From the NCBI RefSeq assembly GCF_000016985.1, contig NC_009633.1, positions 2,461,539-2,525,538 of the forward strand: 64,000 nucleotides of DNA, in the 5' to 3' direction. This document shows positions 41,384 through 50,802 of the stretch, in pieces. The stretch is from Alkaliphilus metalliredigens QYMF. GTDB lineage: Bacteria; Bacillota; Clostridia; Peptostreptococcales; Natronincolaceae. Position 1 is the stretch's first letter; each line of letters begins with the position of its first letter. The notes beneath the pieces are model-generated. The model made no database searches. It was not told the DNA's origin and saw only the letters and a program-made list of their open reading frames with translations. Both the position numbers and the translations under genes were made by a program.

Positions 41384-42571
41384 ATGAAAGAAAATGTTTA
41401 CTTAGATTATTCAGGGACGTCACCTATGAAAAAGGAAATATTAGATGAAATGCTACCTTATTTCACTTTAGACTACGGAAATCCTTCAAGTATTCATGCT
41501 TTTGGTCGCACATCAAAAAAAGCTGTAGACACAGCCAGAGATCGACTAGCTAAAACGTTGAATGCAGGTGCAAATGAGATATTTTTTACTGGTGGGGGAA
41601 CTGAGGCGGATAATTGGGCAATCAAGGGTGTCGCCTATGCTTTGCAAAATAAAGGGAAACATATTATTACTTCTAAAATAGAACATCATGCGGTTTTACA
41701 CGCTTGTGAGTACTTGGAAAAGCAAGGCTTTCAAGTAACTTATCTAGATGTAGATCAGTATGGTTTGATTAACTTAGAACAATTGAAACAATCAATTACA
41801 AGTGACACAATTTTAATTACAATTATGTATGCAAACAATGAAATTGGAACTGTACAATCAATTAAAGAAATTGGTCAGATTGCTAAAGAGCGAGGTGTAC
41901 TTTTTCATACCGATGGGGTACAGGCATATGGAAATATACCCATTGATGTACAGGACTTAGGAATTGACTTAATGTCTATTTCAGCTCATAAATTATATGG
42001 ACCCAAAGGGGTAGGTGCTCTCTATATTCGTAAAGGCACCAAAATAGATCCCCTCATACATGGTGGAGCCCAAGAGAAAAAGAGAAGAGCAGGGACTGAA
42101 AATGTACCTGGAATTGTTGGTTTTGGAAAAGCAGCACTATTAGCTTATGAAGGATTAGAGGAACATCAGTTGACTATGATTAGATTAAGAGATAAAATGA
42201 TCAATGGAATAATGGAAACAATCCCATATGTAAGGTTAAATGGACATCCGAGTCAAAGATTACCGGGAAATGTAAATGTATCGATTGAATTTATTGAAGG
42301 TGAATCATTACTACTAAGCTTAGACCTGGTAGGGATTGCAGCTTCCAGTGGTTCAGCATGCACTTCTGGGTCCTTAGATCCATCTCATGTACTGATGAAT
42401 ATCGGACTTACCCATGAACTTGCCCATGGATCCCTAAGACTATCATTAGGGGACTTTAACACAGAAGAAGAGATTGATTATGTTTTAGAAAAATTACCAC
42501 CAATTGTGACTCGATTAAGAGCGATGTCTCCGTTATATGAAAAGATAAAGGGAGGAATTGAAAATGTATAG
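41384..42571 (+). CDS. iscS: Cysteine desulfurase, IscS/NifS type (395 aa)
   Basis: PLP enzyme that takes sulfur from cysteine for Fe-S clusters and tRNA thiolation. VYLDYSGTSPMKKEILDEML, FTGGGTEADNWAIKG, SKIEHHAVLHACEYL, the PLP Lys in SISAHKLYGPKGVGAL, and the catalytic Cys in ASSGSACTSGSLDPSHVL. Length is normal. ATG 41384 follows AAGGAGAGG. It overlaps iscU by eight bases. Confidence 0.95.
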   Translation: MKENVYLDYSGTSPMKKEILDEMLPYFTLDYGNPSSIHAFGRTSKKAVDTARDRLAKTLNAGANEIFFTGGGTEADNWAIKGVAYALQNKGKHIITSKIEHHAVLHACEYLEKQGFQVTYLDVDQYGLINLEQLKQSITSDTILITIMYANNEIGTVQSIKEIGQIAKERGVLFHTDGVQAYGNIPIDVQDLGIDLMSISAHKLYGPKGVGALYIRKGTKIDPLIHGGAQEKKRRAGTENVPGIVGFGKAALLAYEGLEEHQLTMIRLRDKMINGIMETIPYVRLNGHPSQRLPGNVNVSIEFIEGESLLLSLDLVGIAASSGSACTSGSLDPSHVLMNIGLTHELAHGSLRLSLGDFNTEEEIDYVLEKLPPIVTRLRAMSPLYEKIKGGIENV

Positions 42572-43004
42572 TGAAAAGGTAATGGACCACTTTACGAATC
42601 CTAGAAATGTAGGAGAAATTGAAAATGCTGATGGTGTAGGACAGGTTGGAAATCCTAAGTGTGGCGATATTATGAAAATGTATTTAAAAATAGATAATGA
42701 TATGATAACCGATGTGAAATTCAAAACATTCGGATGCGGCTCTGCCATTGCTACTTCTAGTATGGCAACTGAAATGATACAAGGGAAAACAGTAAAGGAA
42801 GTACTACAGCTTACAAATAAGGCAGTTGCTGAGGCATTAGATGGATTGCCACCTGTGAAGATGCATTGTTCTGTATTGGCTGAGCAAGCCGTTAAAGCAG
42901 CTATTTATGATTATGCTCAAAAAAACAATCTGCATTATGAAGATTTAGATGATTTCAATCCTAATGACGATCATGACCATCATGACGACATTGAGGAGGA
43001 ATAA
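42564..43004 (+). CDS. iscU: Fe-S cluster scaffold protein IscU/NifU-like (146 aa)
   Basis: YSEKVMDHFTNPRNVGEIEN, then the three ligand cysteines: GNPKCGDIMKMYL (with the key Asp), FKTFGCGSAIATSSM, and VKMHCSVLAEQAV. A His/Asp-rich tail (NDDHDHHDDIEEE) closes it. ATG 42564 follows GGGAGG. It receives sulfur from IscS encoded next to it. Confidence 0.93.
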   Translation: MYSEKVMDHFTNPRNVGEIENADGVGQVGNPKCGDIMKMYLKIDNDMITDVKFKTFGCGSAIATSSMATEMIQGKTVKEVLQLTNKAVAEALDGLPPVKMHCSVLAEQAVKAAIYDYAQKNNLHYEDLDDFNPNDDHDHHDDIEEE

Positions 43005-43042
43005 AAAGAAAATAATGATAAAATTAATTAATAATGACCAAT

Positions 43043-43072
43043 AATGCAGGGATTCCCTGCATTATTTTTTTG
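43043..43072 (+). terminator. Intrinsic terminator after iscU
   Basis: AATGCAGGG and CCCTGCATT form a perfect 9-bp stem with a short loop, followed by ATTTTTTT. Confidence 0.9.
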
Positions 43073-43117
43073 ACTTCGATTCAAAATAGTAATAGAACGG
43101 TGAAAAGAGGGATTGCC

Positions 43118-43666
43118 ATGGTTAAAGGAAGCGAATTGATAGATCAGGCATTGATGAAATCAAATGGCCATTTAACTGGATATAGAGTGAAAAGGAATCT
43201 ATATTTGAATCGGAAATTAGAATTAGGGGCATTTCAGCTATATAATATTGAAAATAAAAAAGAGGAAGATAAATATATTTTTTACAAAAGAATCAAAAAC
43301 ATAACCCAAAAAGGATTGGAAATATATTCTGAAAATGATATCATACATCATTTTCAAATGCCTACTCTAGAAAGTGCTTTAAAAAAGGTGATTCATGTAA
43401 TTGGGTTTGAGATATATAACGAAAGCAAGGATTTAATGGGAGTTGTTAAAGATACGGTTATTAATAAAAAGACAGGAAAAATAATGGCTTTATTGGTGAG
43501 TGAAGGCTATTTTGATGATCTAATCAATGGATATGCCATTCTGCCTTTAAATGAAAAGATCAAACTGGAAAAACACAACATCATATTTAATAGTGAGGAT
43601 ATTCGTTCAATCAGCCACAATAGCGGTGGATTGAAAAAATTACTTGGTATAGAACCACCTAATTAA
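43118..43666 (+). CDS. PRC-barrel domain protein (182 aa)
   Basis: ATG 43118 follows AAGAGGG; an earlier frame from 43034 runs through the terminator and is not used. Residues 1-85 and 90-165 look like two PRC-barrel units (GSELIDQALMKSNGHLTGYR; IGFEIYNESKDLMGVVKDTV, KIMALLVSEGYF). B. subtilis YrrD, at a similar locus, is of this type. The role is unknown, perhaps linked to spores or RNA. The second barrel ends DIRSISHNSGG. Confidence 0.7.
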   Translation: MVKGSELIDQALMKSNGHLTGYRVKRNLYLNRKLELGAFQLYNIENKKEEDKYIFYKRIKNITQKGLEIYSENDIIHHFQMPTLESALKKVIHVIGFEIYNESKDLMGVVKDTVINKKTGKIMALLVSEGYFDDLINGYAILPLNEKIKLEKHNIIFNSEDIRSISHNSGGLKKLLGIEPPN

Positions 43667-43703
43667 CAAAAAATAATAATGCAACTGGAAAGGAGTGAAT
43701 ATA

Positions 43704-43874
43704 ATGAATAGAAACATGATGACAGGTCTTGTTACAGGAAGTCTAATTGGAGCAACAATAGGCATGTATGCTGTCACTCAGATGAATAATGGCGATAGAA
43801 GGAGACTTATGCGTCAAAGAAATAGAATGATGAAAAAAGCGTCAAATGTTGTTAAAGGAATGAATATGTTTTAA
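43704..43874 (+). CDS. Small YtxH-like membrane protein (56 aa)
   Basis: ATG 43704 follows AAAGGAGTG. One glycine-rich membrane segment (GLVTGSLIGATIGMYAV) near the N-terminus and a basic tail (RRRLMRQRNRMMKKASN) are the layout of YtxH-like proteins. It is followed at once by a terminator, so it makes a short transcript with the PRC-barrel gene. Confidence 0.7.
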   Translation: MNRNMMTGLVTGSLIGATIGMYAVTQMNNGDRRRLMRQRNRMMKKASNVVKGMNMF

Positions 43875-43875
43875 T

Positions 43876-43900
43876 AAAAGCAGCTTAGGCTGCTTTTATT
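43876..43900 (+). terminator. Intrinsic terminator after the YtxH-like gene
   Basis: AAAAGCAGC and GCTGCTTTT form a perfect 9-bp stem with a TTAG loop. Confidence 0.9.
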
Positions 43901-43984
43901 AATAAAAATTTAATTTTATTTTCAAGAAATATATGGTAACATAGTGCCAAACACAATTAATATTAGCATGATTGGGGGTTCAAT

Positions 43985-45220
43985 ATGGGTGAAAATGCAA
44001 TTGAAGTTATTTCAACAGGTTTCAGGAGTATTGCACAGGGAGGCGAATTTACTAGATTAATTTCATTTTTAACTCAATTCATTGTTTTTGCTCTACTGAT
44101 CTTTTTATTATATTACTTAATCCATATCGGGAATCACTATGTTGATGATAGGCAGAAGGTTAATGTGGGTCGTAAGCAATTATTCTTTTTAGTATTGGGA
44201 CTCTTCCTCTTTACTCTATTATTATTATTGTTTCAAATTAGAGTTTTGTTAATGGAAATTTTATCTCCATTTATAATTGCCATTGTCATTGCATATATAT
44301 TGAATCCGCTGATTCATTACTTACAGGTCAAGGGTATTGACAGAATGTGGGGGGTCTTACTTGTCTACTTATTTATCTCCTGTATGATATTAATTCTCTC
44401 CCTAACACTAGTACCTAGAATAACAGAGGAAGTAAGGAACTTAATGGCGTTTTTACCCCAGTATAGTAATGACTCCTACGAGCATCTTCATAATCTATAT
44501 CTAAGGTACAATCAGAACCTCGAAAGTTTACCAACGGAATTTGAGTCAGTAAAGGAACTACTAAGACTTAATATTGATCGTATTCAAGAGATTGTATTTG
44601 GTATTGCCAGCTCATTTACCAGCACGCTTTTAGGTTTATTTTCAAGACTTGTAAACCTAGTACTGATACCTATATTGGTTTTTTACTTTTTAAAGGATGC
44701 AAAGGGGTTTAAAAAAGCGATTATTTTATTAATCCCTAGATATCTTAGAAAGAATGTAATGCATATTGCAAAGGATGTAGACAGTGTACTTGGTGGGTTT
44801 ATTCGAGGGCAACTGATTGTTGCAGGGTTTGTTGGGATTTTAACAATGATATCATTATTGGTTTTACGAGTAGAATTTGCTGTATTAGTTGGATTGATTG
44901 CAGGAATTGCAAATATTGTACCCTACTTTGGTCCTGTAGTTGGAATTGTTCCTGGTGTCTTATTTGCATTGTTGGATGGTCCAATCAAAGCAATTTGGGT
45001 GGTGGTTGTCTTTACTGTGATTCAACAAATTGAGAGCGCCATATTAGCACCTAAAATAGTAGGAAAAAGCGTGGGACTACATCCGGTATTAGTTATTTTG
45101 GCACTCCTTGTGGGAGGACGGTTTTTAGGAATTGTAGGACTATTAATTGCAGTCCCCGTTGCAGGAACCATTAAAGTACTGGGAAAACATTTAATCAGTC
45201 ATGTGACTAAAATTTCTTAA
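43985..45220 (+). CDS. AI-2E family transporter / PerM-like permease (411 aa)
   Basis: Multi-pass protein with about eight hydrophobic segments. After two N-terminal segments, the family-typical ILSPFIIAIVIAYILNPLIH, then FYFLKDAKGFKKAIILLIPR, a GGFIRGQLIVAGFVGILTMI segment and IANIVPYFGPVVGIVPGV appear. Members export small molecules or act in Na+/H+ exchange; the substrate cannot be read from sequence. ATG 43985 follows TTGGGGG. It precedes the alaS leader. Confidence 0.85.
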   Translation: MGENAIEVISTGFRSIAQGGEFTRLISFLTQFIVFALLIFLLYYLIHIGNHYVDDRQKVNVGRKQLFFLVLGLFLFTLLLLLFQIRVLLMEILSPFIIAIVIAYILNPLIHYLQVKGIDRMWGVLLVYLFISCMILILSLTLVPRITEEVRNLMAFLPQYSNDSYEHLHNLYLRYNQNLESLPTEFESVKELLRLNIDRIQEIVFGIASSFTSTLLGLFSRLVNLVLIPILVFYFLKDAKGFKKAIILLIPRYLRKNVMHIAKDVDSVLGGFIRGQLIVAGFVGILTMISLLVLRVEFAVLVGLIAGIANIVPYFGPVVGIVPGVLFALLDGPIKAIWVVVVFTVIQQIESAILAPKIVGKSVGLHPVLVILALLVGGRFLGIVGLLIAVPVAGTIKVLGKHLISHVTKIS

Positions 45221-45223
45221 ATG

Positions 45224-45252
45224 TTGACAAAATTGATGATTTTCTATATAAT
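45224..45252 (+). promoter_or_regulatory. Sigma-A promoter of alaS
   Basis: TTGACA (45224-45229), 17-base spacer, TATAAT (45247-45252), just upstream of the T-box leader. Confidence 0.88.
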
Positions 45253-45270
45253 TCTAATAAAAAATGACAA

Positions 45271-45520
45271 TAAGCGATGATGAGAAGGAGTAATGTTATT
45301 CGATTCTTACAGAAAGGGAGCACTAGGCTGAGAGGCTCCTAGATAGATGATATGAAGCAGTCTCTAAGCTATAACCTTGAACAATAAGAGTAGAGGTTAT
45401 CGGTTAATCCGTTATCTTAAAGGTTTTCCTGAGCGGCCGTATCAAACGGTAATTAGGGTGGTACCGCGAGAATATAACTCTCGTCCCTACTATATGATGT
45501 ATGGATGGGAGTTTTTTGCA
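45271..45520 (+). promoter_or_regulatory. T-box leader (tRNA-Ala) of alaS
   Basis: The T-box sequence AGGGTGGTACCGCG is at 45455-45468. In stem I, GGAGTA on the 5' side pairs as loop E with GAA on the 3' side; the following triplet GCA (45357-45359) is the specifier, an alanine codon. Beyond the T-box, CTCTCGTCC... pairs with GGATGGGAG before TTTTTT, the regulated terminator. Uncharged tRNA-Ala should turn on alaS. Confidence 0.95.
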
Positions 45521-45554
45521 TTTTTGTAGTTTAACTAAGGAGGATACGATTAAA

Positions 45555-48197
45555 ATGAAAAAAATGGGATTAAATGAAATTAGAAAATTGTTTTTAGACT
45601 TCTATGAAGAAAAAGAGCATTATGTACAATCAAGCTATCCACTTGTACCTCATAACGACAAAAGTTTACTGTTGATTAATGCTGGCATGGCACCGTTAAA
45701 AAATTATTTTTCAGGTGTGGAAACGCCCCCTAGTAAAAGAATGGCAACGTGTCAGAAATGTATTCGTACTGGGGACATAGAAAATGTAGGGAAGACTTCT
45801 CGACATGCAACCTTTTTTGAAATGTTAGGAAGTTTTGCATTTGGAGACTATTTTAAAACGGAGTCTATCCAGTGGGGATGGGAGTTCGCAACTAAATACT
45901 TAGAAATGCCAGAGGATAAGATATGGGCCTCTGTATATGAAGAAGATGATGAAGCCTATGGGATATGGGAAAATCAAATAAAGATGCCTAAGGAAAGAAT
46001 TGTGCGCTTAGGGAAAGAAGATAATTTTTGGGAAATTGGAGTGGGTCCTTGTGGTCCTTGCTCAGAACTGTACTTTGATAGAGGTGATAAATACAGCTGT
46101 GGTCATGATGATTGTAAACCGGGATGTGATTGTGATCGTTTTGTAGAGTTCTGGAATCATGTATTTACTCAATTTGATAAGGATGAAGCTGGTAATTACA
46201 ACCTGCTACCCAATCCAAACATCGATACTGGGATGGGCCTTGAAAGAGTTGCCTGCATTATGCAGGATGTGGATTCAATTTTTGAAGTGGATACCATGAA
46301 ACATATTTTAAATAGCGTATGTACAGCAACAAATACACAATATAATAAAGATGTTAAGACAAATATATCTCTACGAATTATTACAGATCACCTGCGTTCA
46401 ATTACTTTCATGATTGGAGATGGCATTTTACCAAGTAATGAAGGAAGAGGATATGTATTAAGAAGGCTATTGAGAAGAGCGGCCAGACACGGTAAGCTAT
46501 TGGGTGTGTCTAAAAGCTTTTTATATGAATTAATGGATACTGTTACAGAAACATATGGAGGGGCATATTCTGAACTTGTTGAGAAAAAAGATTATATTAA
46601 AAAAATCATTCAAGTAGAAGAGGATCGATTTCAAGAGACGATTCACCAAGGACTGGAGATTTTAAACCAGCATATTGAAGAAATGATAGGAAAATCTGAA
46701 AACATGTTGAATGGTACATATGCTTTTAAGCTTTATGATACCTATGGCTTTCCTTTGGATCTAACTAAGGAAATTTTAGAAGAAAGAGAAATGACTGTTG
46801 ATGAGAGTGAATTTGAATCTGAGATGGAAAAGCAAAGAAATCGTGCAAGGAAAGCAAGATCTGGGGGAGACACCGAAGGCTGGAAGGAAGATGCATTTGA
46901 CGCCCTAGATAAAAACATTCAAACGTCATTTAAAGGATATGAAACCCTAAGAGCTGAAGGGAAAGTGTTGGCGATTATTGAAGAAAATCAATCGGTTAAC
47001 TTAACTTCAGCAGGAAAAGAAGTTGTGATTGTTTTAGATAAAACACCTTTCTACCCAGAAAGTGGTGGACAAATAGGGGATATAGGTCATATTTTTAAGG
47101 ATGAATTTGAGGGTCAAGTATTAGATACAAAACAAGGCAAAAATCAACGTATTCATCAATACATTAAAATTCTAAGAGGAATATTACAAGTAGGTGACTC
47201 TATACAAGGAGAAGTAGATAAAGAACCAAGACATAATACTGAAAGAAATCATACTGCTACCCATCTTTTACACAAGGCATTAAAAGGAATTATAGGAGAG
47301 CATGTGGAGCAGGCAGGATCTCTTGTGACTCCTGAAAAATTAAGATTTGACTTCTCTCACTTTGAAGGGCTTTCTTCAGCAGATTTATCTAAGGTGGAAT
47401 TAGAAGTGAATCAAGAGATACTGAATGCATTAAACGTTGACACTGTAGAGGCATCCTTAGAAGAAGCAAAAAAGATGGGCGCTATGGCATTGTTCGGCGA
47501 AAAGTATGGAGATGATGTACGGGTTGTCAAAACAGGGGATTATAGTGTTGAATTGTGTGGAGGAACCCATGTTAAAAATAGTAGTGAAATTGGAACATTC
47601 CTAATCTTAAGTGAGACTGGTGTTGCAGCCGGAGTCAGACGAATAGAGGCAGTAACTGGACAAGAAGCCTATCATCATATTAAGCGGGAACAAGGATTAA
47701 TTCAAGACATAGAAAGCTTATTGAAAACCAAAGGTGAGCAATTAACTAAAAGGGTAGAAGAACTATTAAAAGAAACAAAGGAAAAAGACAAGGAGCTTCA
47801 ACAATTAAAAAGCAAACTAGCAAACCAATCCATTGATGAAATTCTAAATCAGATTGAGGTCATTGAAGGGACAAATCTTCTTGTTCATCACTTTGGAGAA
47901 CAAAGCATGGAGGACCTAAGAAATATTGGAGATTCACTTAAACAAAAAATTGGCTCTGGAGTCATTGCATTAGGAGCAGAAAGCAACGATAAAGCAAGCT
48001 TCTTTGTGACCGCTACAAAGGACGTTGTGGAAAAAGGAGTTCATTCGGGTAATATGATAAGAGAAGTAGCTAAAATTGCAGGAGGCGGCGGTGGAGGCAG
48101 ACCGGATATGGCACAAGCTGGCGGAAAAAATCCTGAAAAAATCCAATCGGCCCTGTCAATTGTTAAGGGATTGTTGAAAAATCAATTAAATGGTTAA
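45555..48197 (+). CDS. alaS: Alanyl-tRNA synthetase (880 aa)
   Basis: Charges tRNA-Ala. The class II core has LFLDFYEEKEHYVQSSYPLV and GMAPLKNYFSG; the editing domain has HTATHLLHKALKGI and CGGTHVKNSSEIGTF (zinc-type H-x3-H and C-x3-H); the C-terminus is a DHHA1 domain (AGGGGGGRPDMAQAGG). Length is normal. ATG 45555 with AAGGAGG upstream, after the T-box, is the start; an upstream frame from 45501 would run through the leader. Confidence 0.97.
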   Translation: MKKMGLNEIRKLFLDFYEEKEHYVQSSYPLVPHNDKSLLLINAGMAPLKNYFSGVETPPSKRMATCQKCIRTGDIENVGKTSRHATFFEMLGSFAFGDYFKTESIQWGWEFATKYLEMPEDKIWASVYEEDDEAYGIWENQIKMPKERIVRLGKEDNFWEIGVGPCGPCSELYFDRGDKYSCGHDDCKPGCDCDRFVEFWNHVFTQFDKDEAGNYNLLPNPNIDTGMGLERVACIMQDVDSIFEVDTMKHILNSVCTATNTQYNKDVKTNISLRIITDHLRSITFMIGDGILPSNEGRGYVLRRLLRRAARHGKLLGVSKSFLYELMDTVTETYGGAYSELVEKKDYIKKIIQVEEDRFQETIHQGLEILNQHIEEMIGKSENMLNGTYAFKLYDTYGFPLDLTKEILEEREMTVDESEFESEMEKQRNRARKARSGGDTEGWKEDAFDALDKNIQTSFKGYETLRAEGKVLAIIEENQSVNLTSAGKEVVIVLDKTPFYPESGGQIGDIGHIFKDEFEGQVLDTKQGKNQRIHQYIKILRGILQVGDSIQGEVDKEPRHNTERNHTATHLLHKALKGIIGEHVEQAGSLVTPEKLRFDFSHFEGLSSADLSKVELEVNQEILNALNVDTVEASLEEAKKMGAMALFGEKYGDDVRVVKTGDYSVELCGGTHVKNSSEIGTFLILSETGVAAGVRRIEAVTGQEAYHHIKREQGLIQDIESLLKTKGEQLTKRVEELLKETKEKDKELQQLKSKLANQSIDEILNQIEVIEGTNLLVHHFGEQSMEDLRNIGDSLKQKIGSGVIALGAESNDKASFFVTATKDVVEKGVHSGNMIREVAKIAGGGGGGRPDMAQAGGKNPEKIQSALSIVKGLLKNQLNG

Positions 48198-48202
48198 AAT
48201 AA

Positions 48203-48232
48203 TAAGGGCATGGTTTCCATGCTCTTATTGAT
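48203..48232 (+). terminator. Intrinsic terminator after alaS
   Basis: AATAAGGGCATGG and CCATGCTCTTATT form a 13-bp stem with a short loop; a weak T-stretch follows. Confidence 0.75.
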
Positions 48233-48311
48233 TATTTAATTCATTGGAGATACGAGAATAATATGGTAAAATAAAACTAAATCAATCAAATCAGTTGAAA
48301 GGGGAATAGAG

Positions 48312-48569
48312 ATGACTGAAAAAATAAATTTAACAATGAAATTCAGTTTAGATAAGGAGAAAGAAGAGCAAGCTAGAGATATTATACTAACTGTTTTTCA
48401 GGCACTACAAGAAAAAGGCTACAATCCCACAAATCAATTTGTAGGCTATATTTTATCAGGAGATCCAACTTATATTACAAATCATAATGATGCAAGAAGC
48501 TTAATTAGAAAAATAGAAAGAGATGAATTGCTAGAAGAATTACTAAAGTCATACTTAACAAACCAATAG
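48312..48569 (+). CDS. ireB: IreB family regulatory protein (UPF0297, 85 aa)
   Basis: [40 protein letters not shown] and [13 protein letters not shown] match IreB (YrzL in B. subtilis), a substrate of PASTA-kinase IreK involved in wall-stress response in Enterococcus. Conserved T near the N-terminus (LTMKF) is the phosphorylation region. It sits directly between alaS and ruvX in most Firmicutes; here one extra membrane gene and the reductase gene intervene. Confidence 0.92.
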
Positions 48570-48581
48570 GAGCGAGTGCAC

Positions 48582-50759
48582 TTGAAGAGGAAAACATTTG
48601 TTGTGATTACTGTTTTCATCATACTATATATGAATATAATTTTTAGTTTTGCAAAGGTAGAAAGTCAATTCTTAGAAACTGGTTTGCCCAATCAGAAAGT
48701 AATTATGATTGTGGTCAATCGGGTGACCTATGATGATCTACAACAAATGGATTTCATCCAGGAAATGATGGAAAAAAGCTATGTTGGTTTAATGAATACC
48801 AGGGCATCGGGAAGCAATAATGAGTATAAATCATATGCTACCCTTGGAATGGGAACCCGTGGAGAAGCAACCTACTCAACTTCTTTTTTTCAAAATGCAA
48901 ATGATGAGGTTGCTGCTAAGTACCAGCGTAGAACCGGAGTGTATTTAATTGATAATGGGGGTGTAATCAACCCATTTATCAATCAATTGATCCGACAAAA
49001 CAATCAGGGTGAATACGGTGCCATTCCCGGACTGCTAGGAGGGCATTTAAGAGATAATGGATATAAAACAGCTGTAGTAGGCAATAGTGATACAAATGAT
49101 GCTGAACTGCGATCAGCTGGTTTAATTGCCATGGATCGAAGTGGTTATATTGACTATGGAAATGTAGGCGCCTTGTTGAATATTGAGGATGATACAAGAC
49201 CCTTTGGAATCAGAACCGATTTTTCAAAGCTGTTGGAAGACTTTAAAGAGGTCTATGGACAGGCTAACTTTATTGTCGTCGAAGCTGGAGAAATAACACG
49301 ACTAGAAAGATACAGAGATAACTTAAATGAAAAAATGTATGTTCTACATAGACAAGCTATGTTAAATGATGTAGATGCTTTTATAGAGGATCTAATGAAC
49401 TGGATAGAGGGGGATATGGCACAAGTGATGATTATCGCCCCTTATCCTTCTGATGACGCGGCCAGGAGAGGAGATCGTTTGACACCTATCATTCTTTATG
49501 ATGGAGAAAATAGGGGCGTCTTATGGTCTGAGACAACCAGGAGACTTGGGATTCTAGGGAATGTAGATATCGCTTCAACGATTTTATCGTATTTTGAATT
49601 ACAATCCAATGAAATGGCTGGCAAAGTCTTGATTAATCAACAACATGAAGATTCATTAGATTATATTACTGATTTAAATAGACAGGTTGTCAATACATCT
49701 CAATTTAGATACAGGGTGTTACATACTTTTGCAATTTATCAAATGATTGTATCAGTTTTGGCATTACTGTATATCATTTTTAGAGAAAAACTTTCTAGTA
49801 AGTTGAAAGCATATATTAATTTTTCCTTAGTTTCTGCAATTGTGGCACCCTTCACACTTTTGGTTTTACCCTTACTTGGTGTGTTGTCTTTAACAACTAC
49901 ATATCTACTGTTGATTATTATTACTTTTGCATTGGTAACTACTTTGCAGATTATTTCTAAGAAAAATCCCTTAAACATGCTGATTTATAGTACTGGATTA
50001 ATTGTATTCGGACTATTATTGGATATTATACTAGGGCAAAACTTAATTAAGCAATCTTTATTTGGATATGATCCCATTATTGGTGCTAGATATTATGGAA
50101 TTGGCAACGAATATATGGGAATATTGATCGGAAGTATTCTATTATTTACAACATCAATGGTTGAACGATATAAAGTTCATTCCTATAACATTATGTTGTT
50201 TTATTTAATTTCCGTAGGCATTATTGGCTTTCCCACCCTTGGGGCTAATGTGGGAGGAACAATTACTGCAGTTTTTGCCTTCTTCTTTACTTCCTTTAGA
50301 CTTTCAAATCAAAGGGTTACCTTTAAGAAGTTCATTTATATTGGTATTACTGTTATAGGAGTCGTTTCTTTACTCGCAATTATTGATCTTTTTATGATAG
50401 AGAGTCAGTCTCATCTTGCTGGGGCAATTGAACAAGTTATTGCTAGAGGTCCAGCTGTTGTCATTGAGATTATTTCTAGAAAGGTCCTGATGAACATAAG
50501 GATTATGGGAGTTACTTTTTGGAGTAGAGTGCTTTTGTTATCAGTGATCATATTAGGAATTTTATTTTATAAACCAGTGGGCATGATTAAAAAAACAGCC
50601 ATGGAATATCCTAATATTTCAAAAGGATGGAGTGGCATATTAATGGCCTGTGCCATTGGGTTTCTTGTCAATGACTCGGGGGTTGTGGCTGCGGCTACAA
50701 GTGTTATATTTCTCACCACATCAATGCTTTATTTAATTATGAATTTTGATCATTTTTGA
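48582..50759 (+). CDS. Large membrane protein with alkaline phosphatase-like outer domain (725 aa)
   Basis: TTG 48582 is preferred, nine bases after AGGAG; GTG 48576 is too close. Residues 1-22 form an N-terminal membrane segment. Residues 35-360 form an outside domain with features of the alkaline-phosphatase superfamily (QKVIMIVVNRVTYDDLQQM, GLLGGHLRDNGYKTAVVG, GDMAQVMIIAPYPSDDAARR), although the metal ligands are not all clear. Residues 375-725 hold about ten membrane segments. Clostridia often carry this gene by ireB-ruvX. Function unknown; an envelope role is inferred. Confidence 0.7.
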   Translation: MKRKTFVVITVFIILYMNIIFSFAKVESQFLETGLPNQKVIMIVVNRVTYDDLQQMDFIQEMMEKSYVGLMNTRASGSNNEYKSYATLGMGTRGEATYSTSFFQNANDEVAAKYQRRTGVYLIDNGGVINPFINQLIRQNNQGEYGAIPGLLGGHLRDNGYKTAVVGNSDTNDAELRSAGLIAMDRSGYIDYGNVGALLNIEDDTRPFGIRTDFSKLLEDFKEVYGQANFIVVEAGEITRLERYRDNLNEKMYVLHRQAMLNDVDAFIEDLMNWIEGDMAQVMIIAPYPSDDAARRGDRLTPIILYDGENRGVLWSETTRRLGILGNVDIASTILSYFELQSNEMAGKVLINQQHEDSLDYITDLNRQVVNTSQFRYRVLHTFAIYQMIVSVLALLYIIFREKLSSKLKAYINFSLVSAIVAPFTLLVLPLLGVLSLTTTYLLLIIITFALVTTLQIISKKNPLNMLIYSTGLIVFGLLLDIILGQNLIKQSLFGYDPIIGARYYGIGNEYMGILIGSILLFTTSMVERYKVHSYNIMLFYLISVGIIGFPTLGANVGGTITAVFAFFFTSFRLSNQRVTFKKFIYIGITVIGVVSLLAIIDLFMIESQSHLAGAIEQVIARGPAVVIEIISRKVLMNIRIMGVTFWSRVLLLSVIILGILFYKPVGMIKKTAMEYPNISKGWSGILMACAIGFLVNDSGVVAAATSVIFLTTSMLYLIMNFDHF

Positions 50760-50802
50760 AAAATCAACAGTGTGGTATGCTGATAAAATTGGAGTGGTGT
50801 TT

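Noticed and set aside
43034-43117. Upstream extension of the PRC-barrel gene
   Set aside because: It is translated from the iscU terminator hairpin; ATG 43118 has its own ribosome site.
45501-45554. Upstream extension of alaS
   Set aside because: The extra residues are encoded by the T-box terminator region and lack a ribosome site; ATG 45555 has AAGGAGG.
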